From assembly GCF_001463765.1 (NCBI RefSeq), contig NZ_BBWK01000016.1:1-64000 (forward strand): a DNA stretch of 64,000 nucleotides. Reading direction: 5' to 3'. Positions within the stretch are counted from its first letter, which is position 1, and each line of letters begins with the position of its first letter. The DNA is from Aureimonas sp. AU4. Lineage in GTDB: Bacteria; Pseudomonadota; Alphaproteobacteria; Rhizobiales; Rhizobiaceae. The notes beneath the pieces were generated by a model, which ran no database searches, was not told the origin of the DNA, and saw only the letters and a program-made list of their open reading frames with translations. Shown one piece after another: positions 59,771 to 64,000 of the stretch. A program made the translations under genes and the position numbers.

Positions 59771-61744
59771 TCAGATGCCCTTTGCAGGGCGACCCGACAA
59801 GACCCCGAACCCGTCGATGAGGGCTTCGGTTCCCGCTAGATTGTTGATCTCTCGGTTGATTTCAACGACCTGCGCCAAAGCGAAATCGTCGTCGCCGCGC
59901 GCCAGGGCATCCTCGGCGGCCTTGAGTTCCTTATTTAGGGAAATGGCGCGGTGCTGCAAGTGGAGCGCCTGACGCACCGCCTCGCGCGCGTCTTCCAGCG
60001 CCGCCTCGGGCAGGACCGGCCACAGGCGCACGAGGCGCAGGCCCTCCTCGAGGCGCGCGAAGATCTCCCCCATGCCGCGCCGGCCGAGCTCGGCCAGGAT
60101 GTCGTCGCGCGAATGCGGCTGCTCGTCGGCATAGACGTCCACCACCGCCGAGCGGACGCGCTCGAGCTCGCGGTCCGTCAGCTCAAGGTCGGCGAAATAA
60201 TCGAAGGCCTCGCGCAGCAGCGCGGGATGGTTCACGAAGCCGACGACGATCGAGGCCTCGCGCTGGTAGGCCTGCGAGGTGTGGGCGGCGCCTACCATCT
60301 TGGTGCGCGTCAGACGGTCCGAGCCGCGCTGCATGCCCGCGCTGCCCGCCGGGTTGCGCGAGAAGGCGGGCCGACCGCCCTCGCCGCCGCCGCCCCGGCG
60401 CGCGCCCTTGTCGCCGCGCGGCCCGCGCTCGCCGCGGCCGTAGCTCTGGGTCGCCTTCCCCACGCCGAAGAAGGCCGACAGGCGCTCCTCGGCGTCCTGC
60501 AGGTAGTGACGGCGCAGGGATTCGTCGCCGATCTGGCGCAGCGTGGTCTTCAGGCGCTGCTCCAGCTCGGCGCGCCGCTCGGGCGTGTCGAATCCGCCGC
60601 CGCCCGCCTCGCGCATCCAGATCAGGTCGGCGAGCGGACGGGCGCGCTCCAGAACGGCGCGCATGGCCTCCGCCCCGCCCGATCGGATCAGGTCGTCGGG
60701 GTCCTTGCCCTCGGGCAGGAGCGCGAAGCGCAGCGAGCGCCCGGGCTTCAGGTGCGGAAGCGCGAGGTCGGCGGCGCGGTTGGCCGCCTTGATGCCGGCC
60801 CCGTCCCCGTCGAAGCAGAGGATCGGCTCGGGCACGGTGCGCCAGAGAAGCTCCAGCTGGTTCTGGGTCAGCGCCGTGCCGAGCGGGGCGACCGCGTTCT
60901 CGACGCCCGCCTGGTGGAGGGCGATGACGTCCATGTAGCCTTCCGCCACGACCAGCGTGTTGGAAGCCTTCGAGGCGCGCCGGGCCTGGGCCAGGTTGTA
61001 GAGGACGTTGCCCTTGTGGAAGAGCTCGGTCTCGGGCGAGTTGAGGTACTTGGCGGGCGCATCGGACGACAGCGCCCGGCCGCCGAAGGCGATCGGCGTC
61101 TCTCGACCGTCGAGGATCGGAAACATCACGCGGTCGCGGAAGCGGTCGTAGCTGACGGCGATCCCTTCCCCGTGCACGACCAGCCCGGCGCCCTCGATCT
61201 CGGCCTTGCCGATGCCGCGATCGGCCAGGAACTGCTTCAGGCGGTTGCGGGAGTCGGGCGCATAGCCGAGCCCGAAGGTTTTCTGCGTGACGGGATGGAG
61301 CCCCCGGTCACGCAGGTAGCTCCTCGCCTTCGCGCCGTCGGCCTCCTGCAGCGTCTGGCGGAAGAACTCGGCCGCAAGACGCACGGCATCGGCGAGCGTC
61401 GCGCGCTCCCGGTCCCGCCGCTCGGCATCGGCGTCGCGCGCGGGCATCGGCACGCCCGCCTCGCCCGCCAGCCGCTCCACGGCCTCGGGAAAGCTCATGC
61501 CCTCCAGCTCCACCAGGAAGCGGAAGTGGTCGCCCGATACGCCGCAGCCGAAGCAGTGGTAGCGGCCCTTGGCGTCCTCGCAGTGGAACGAGGGCGACTT
61601 CTCGCCATGGAAGGGGCAGCAGGCCCACCAGTCGCCGCGCGAGGGCTGCGTCTTGCGCCGGTCCCACGTCACACGGCGCCCGATGACGTCCGAGATCGGG
61701 ACGCGGGCGCGGATCTCGTCGAGAAAGGCGGGAGAGAAGCGCAT
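59771..61744 (-). CDS. dnaG: DNA primase DnaG
   Basis: The 657-aa protein has the CHC2 zinc finger CPFHGEKSPSFHCEDAKGRYHCFGCG near the start (about residues 43-68), followed by the primase core. The TOPRIM catalytic residues are visible as LVVAEGYMDVIAL and ILCFDGDGAGIKAA, with FALLPEGKDPDDL. The C-terminal helicase-interaction domain is at about 510-640. A Gly/Arg-rich linker lies near 430-460. ATG 61744 fits the conserved MRFSPAFLDEIRAR start; ATG 61753 is an alternative. It synthesises RNA primers for replication. It is divergent from the chorismate mutase gene. Confidence 0.97.
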   Translation of the reverse strand: MRFSPAFLDEIRARVPISDVIGRRVTWDRRKTQPSRGDWWACCPFHGEKSPSFHCEDAKGRYHCFGCGVSGDHFRFLVELEGMSFPEAVERLAGEAGVPMPARDADAERRDRERATLADAVRLAAEFFRQTLQEADGAKARSYLRDRGLHPVTQKTFGLGYAPDSRNRLKQFLADRGIGKAEIEGAGLVVHGEGIAVSYDRFRDRVMFPILDGRETPIAFGGRALSSDAPAKYLNSPETELFHKGNVLYNLAQARRASKASNTLVVAEGYMDVIALHQAGVENAVAPLGTALTQNQLELLWRTVPEPILCFDGDGAGIKAANRAADLALPHLKPGRSLRFALLPEGKDPDDLIRSGGAEAMRAVLERARPLADLIWMREAGGGGFDTPERRAELEQRLKTTLRQIGDESLRRHYLQDAEERLSAFFGVGKATQSYGRGERGPRGDKGARRGGGGEGGRPAFSRNPAGSAGMQRGSDRLTRTKMVGAAHTSQAYQREASIVVGFVNHPALLREAFDYFADLELTDRELERVRSAVVDVYADEQPHSRDDILAELGRRGMGEIFARLEEGLRLVRLWPVLPEAALEDAREAVRQALHLQHRAISLNKELKAAEDALARGDDDFALAQVVEINREINNLAGTEALIDGFGVLSGRPAKGI

Positions 61745-61941
61745 GGAGATCATATCGTCCCGAGCGCAGCCGATTGCCAGTTTCGCAGGCGTCCAAGTCC
61801 CGTTATCCACGCCTGTCCACAGGCTCCGCGAACCAGCGGCCGGGGCGGGACGACGCATCGGGTCGGCCTCGATGCTTTGACCTGCCGCCCGAGCCGGCCT
61901 ATCGAGGCCTCGCCCGTCATGCCCTGGAGGAGGACCCGCCG

Positions 61942-62244
61942 ATGGACCAGCCCGCCGTTCCCGCCGAACTCCTCGAGATCCGTCGCTCGATCGACAACAT
62001 CGACGCGGCCATGGTGCACCTCCTCGCCGAGCGCTTCCGCTGCACCAAGCGCGTCGGGCAGCTCAAGGCGACGCACAGGCTGCCGCCGGCCGACCCGGCG
62101 CGCGAGGCCCGGCAGGTCGAGCGCCTGCGCAAGCTGGCGAGCGACGCCGAGCTCGATCCCGACTTCGCCGAGAAGTACCTCGCCTTCGTGATCCGCGAGG
62201 TGATCCGCTACCACGAGGCCGCCGCGCGCGAGGCGACGGGGTAG
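61942..62244 (+). CDS. chorismate mutase, AroQ class (monofunctional, 100 aa)
   Basis: The helical AroQ fold is plain. IDNIDAAMVHLLAERFRCTK supplies Arg/Lys residues of the active site (Arg/Lys pair in the first helix), KATHRLPPADPAREARQVER the loop, and FAEKYLAFVIREVIRYH the final helix. It converts chorismate to prephenate for Phe/Tyr synthesis. The GGAGGAGG before ATG 61942 is a strong ribosome site. It is a stand-alone gene between dnaG and carA. Confidence 0.93.
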   Translation: MDQPAVPAELLEIRRSIDNIDAAMVHLLAERFRCTKRVGQLKATHRLPPADPAREARQVERLRKLASDAELDPDFAEKYLAFVIREVIRYHEAAAREATG

Positions 62245-62376
62245 GCTGCACACGAGCCATGCGGCGGGTGGGGGTTGCGCTCCCGCGCGCCAGCGGCGAT
62301 AGGAACGCTCCGAAAGCGACAACGCCGCCTCGTCCGAGATGCCGGCCCATGCCCCGTCGCGTTTTGGAGTTGCCCC

Positions 62377-63564
62377 ATGAGCGAGCCCTGGACCCCGCGT
62401 CGCCCGACCGCCCTCCTCGTCCTGGCGGATGGCACGATCATCGAGGGCGACGGCATCGGCGCGGAAGGTTCGGCGGTCGGCGAGGTCTGCTTCAACACCT
62501 CGCTCACCGGCTACCAGGAGATCCTGACGGACCCCTCCTACGCCCGGCAGATCGTCACCTTCACCTTCCCCCACATCGGAAACGTCGGCGCCAACGACGA
62601 GGACGTGGAAGACCTCGTGCCGGAGAACTCGGTCGGGGCGGTGGGCGCGGTGTTCCGCGCCGAGGTCTCGGCTCCCTCCAACTACCGCTCGGCGGGCGGC
62701 CTCGACGCCTGGCTGAAGAGCCGCGGCGTCGTCGCGATCTCGGGCGTCGACACGCGGGCGCTGACCGCCCTCATCCGCGAGAACGGCATGCCGAACGCCG
62801 TGATCGCGCACGCGCCGGACGGCGTGTTCGACCGCGATGCGCTGCTCGCGCAGGCGCGCGGCTGGTCGGGTCTCGTCGGCCTGGATCTGGCCAAGGACGC
62901 GGCCTCCTCGCGCACCGAGGTCTGGACGGAGGGTCCCTGGAACTGGGACCGGGGCTACGGCGCCCACGAGAATCCGAACTATACGATCGTCGCGATCGAC
63001 TACGGCACGAAGCGCAACATCCTGCGCCTCATGTCGGGGCACGGCGCGCGCGTCGTGATCGTGCCGCCCGACGCCACGGCGGCCGAGATCATGGCCCACA
63101 AGCCCGACGGCATCTTCCTGTCGAACGGGCCGGGCGACCCGGCCGCGACCGCCGAATACGCAGCGCCCGTGATCGCGGAGCTCGCGCGCACCGGCACGCC
63201 GATCTTCGGCATCTGCCTCGGCCACCAGCTGCTGGCGCTCGCGCTCGGCGGGCGCACCGTGAAGATGCATCAGGGCCATCACGGCGCGAACCATCCGGTC
63301 AAGGACTTCACCACCGGCAAGGTCGAGATCGTCTCGATGAACCACGGCTTCGCGGTGGACCCCGCCTCGCTGCCCTCGAGCGTCGAGCAGACGCATGTCT
63401 CGCTCTTCGACGGCACGAACTGCGGATTGCGCGTCGCCGGCCAGCCGGTCTTCTCGGTGCAGCACCATCCGGAGGCGTCGCCGGGACCGCAGGACTCGCA
63501 CTACCTGTTCCAGCGGTTCTTCGACCTCATCGACGAGCACCGGGCCACCCGATCGGCGGCCTGA
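62377..63564 (+). CDS. carA: carbamoyl-phosphate synthase small subunit
   Basis: The 395-aa protein has the CPSase small-chain N-terminal domain (TALLVLADGTIIEG and NTSLTGYQEILTDPSY) and a class I glutamine amidotransferase domain. Its catalytic triad is in GICLGHQLLALALGG (Cys), and His/Glu in FSVQHHPEASPGP. Glutamine is hydrolysed here and ammonia is passed to CarB, for pyrimidine and arginine synthesis. ATG 62377 follows TTGGAG. carB follows at 146 bp on the same strand. Confidence 0.98.
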   Translation: MSEPWTPRRPTALLVLADGTIIEGDGIGAEGSAVGEVCFNTSLTGYQEILTDPSYARQIVTFTFPHIGNVGANDEDVEDLVPENSVGAVGAVFRAEVSAPSNYRSAGGLDAWLKSRGVVAISGVDTRALTALIRENGMPNAVIAHAPDGVFDRDALLAQARGWSGLVGLDLAKDAASSRTEVWTEGPWNWDRGYGAHENPNYTIVAIDYGTKRNILRLMSGHGARVVIVPPDATAAEIMAHKPDGIFLSNGPGDPAATAEYAAPVIAELARTGTPIFGICLGHQLLALALGGRTVKMHQGHHGANHPVKDFTTGKVEIVSMNHGFAVDPASLPSSVEQTHVSLFDGTNCGLRVAGQPVFSVQHHPEASPGPQDSHYLFQRFFDLIDEHRATRSAA

Positions 63565-63570
63565 GGGAGG

Positions 63571-63590
63571 GGGCGCGCAATGCGCCCTTT
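63571..63590 (+). terminator. hairpin with a short T-run between carA and carB
   Basis: GGGCGC-GCAAT-GCGCCC followed by TTT. It is 7 bp after the carA stop. Because carB is usually co-expressed, it may act as attenuating or partial terminator; a separate carB promoter could lie in the rest of the gap. Confidence 0.5.
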
Positions 63591-63710
63591 CCCACTGCTG
63601 CCCCCTCGCCTATAAGCCGCTTCTAGCCTGACGATCAGACCCTGCCCGACCTCGTCCGCCCCTCCCGGCGGCCGGGGCCTTCGGCGCAACAGCCACAACG
63701 GACCCGCCCC

Positions 63711-64000
63711 ATGCCCAGACGCGACGACATCAAATCCATCCTGATCGTCGGCGCCGGCCCCATCATCATCGGGCAGGCCTGCGAGTTCGACTATTCCGGC
63801 ACGCAGGCCTGCAAGGCGCTGCGGGCGGAGGGCTACCGGATCATCCTGGTCAACTCGAACCCGGCGACGATCATGACCGATCCGGACCTGGCGGATGCGA
63901 CCTATATCGAGCCGATCACCCCGGACGTGGTGGCCAAGATCATCGCCAAGGAGCGTCCCGACGCGATCCTGCCGACCATGGGCGGCCAGACGGCGCTGAA
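63711..64000 (+). CDS. carB: carbamoyl-phosphate synthase large subunit (partial, 5' end only)
   Basis: The first 96 codons from ATG 63711 are present and run off the window. They encode [34 protein letters not shown] and [17 protein letters not shown], the typical start of the first CarB ATP-grasp domain, up to PTMGGQTAL. The full protein would be about 1,100 residues. It uses ammonia from CarA, bicarbonate and two ATP. Confidence 0.97.
   Translation, partial: MPRRDDIKSILIVGAGPIIIGQACEFDYSGTQACKALRAEGYRIILVNSNPATIMTDPDLADATYIEPITPDVVAKIIAKERPDAILPTMGGQTAL

Overview
The window is high-GC alphaproteobacterial chromosome. Its right end (about 55.3-64 kb) carries an ordinary core block: a tRNA-Ile2(CAU), a SIMPL-domain protein, a DoxX-like membrane protein, rpoD, dnaG, a small chorismate mutase, carA and the start of carB. 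The sequence character of RpoD and DnaG, the rpoD-dnaG/carA-carB neighbourhood and the abundance of family members typical of Hyphomicrobiales (DUF6634, CreA, DUF6538 integrase) suggest a Hyphomicrobiales bacterium, perhaps Methylobacterium- or Aureimonas-like. That placement is inference; no 16S or full marker gene set is present.

Everything to the left of the tRNA looks accessory. From left to right: (1) 0.2-7.4 kb, a tyrosine integrase, an XRE regulator with a repeat-rich operator region, and a module of an unknown protein, a DUF6634 protein and a soluble FtsH-like ATPase/zinc protease, followed by decayed GGDEF and DUF1330 genes and creA. (2) 7.6-23.6 kb, a cation-efflux (CDF) transporter and three transcription units that look like uptake and oxidation of an organic compound, plausibly an organosulfur source: a flavoprotein/ferredoxin pair with a sulfonate-type ABC importer, an FAD/NAD(P) protein, and a peptide-type ABC importer with a luciferase-like monooxygenase and two AhpD/CMD-like proteins. 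All three units are preceded by the same 17-bp dyad, TCTAY-N7-RTAGA. (3) 24.1-30.8 kb, an ECF41 sigma factor with its expected carboxymuconolactone decarboxylase, NAD(P)-epimerase-like and cupin neighbours, two matching ECF41 promoters, then three SDR oxidoreductases and a LysR regulator.

(4) 30.8-42.1 kb holds a periplasmic ClpP-like protein, a DnaQ-like exonuclease, a four-gene Tn7-like transposition operon on the minus strand (TnsA-like nuclease, TnsB/TniA transposase, TnsC/TniB ATPase, TniQ), a HARE-HTH-like protein, a CMD pseudogene broken by an amber codon and a secreted repeat protein. (5) 42.3-45.8 kb is an OmpR/EnvZ-type two-component system followed by a metallophosphoesterase.

(6) 46.3-54.4 kb is the most interesting block. 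It is a compact plus-strand array of a sigma-70-like protein, a small HTH-like protein, a giant ImmA/IrrE peptidase-UvrD helicase-cysteine-cluster nuclease-like fusion, a multi-ubiquitin protein, a prokaryotic E2, a JAB-E1 (ThiF) fusion and a DUF6527 zinc-binding protein. The ubiquitin-like core belongs to a class recognised by comparative genomics. Its coupling to a sigma-like gene and a peptidase-helicase fusion suggests a regulated conflict or defence system in which DNA damage or invasion is sensed and a ubiquitin-like modification is deployed. No CRISPR array was seen.
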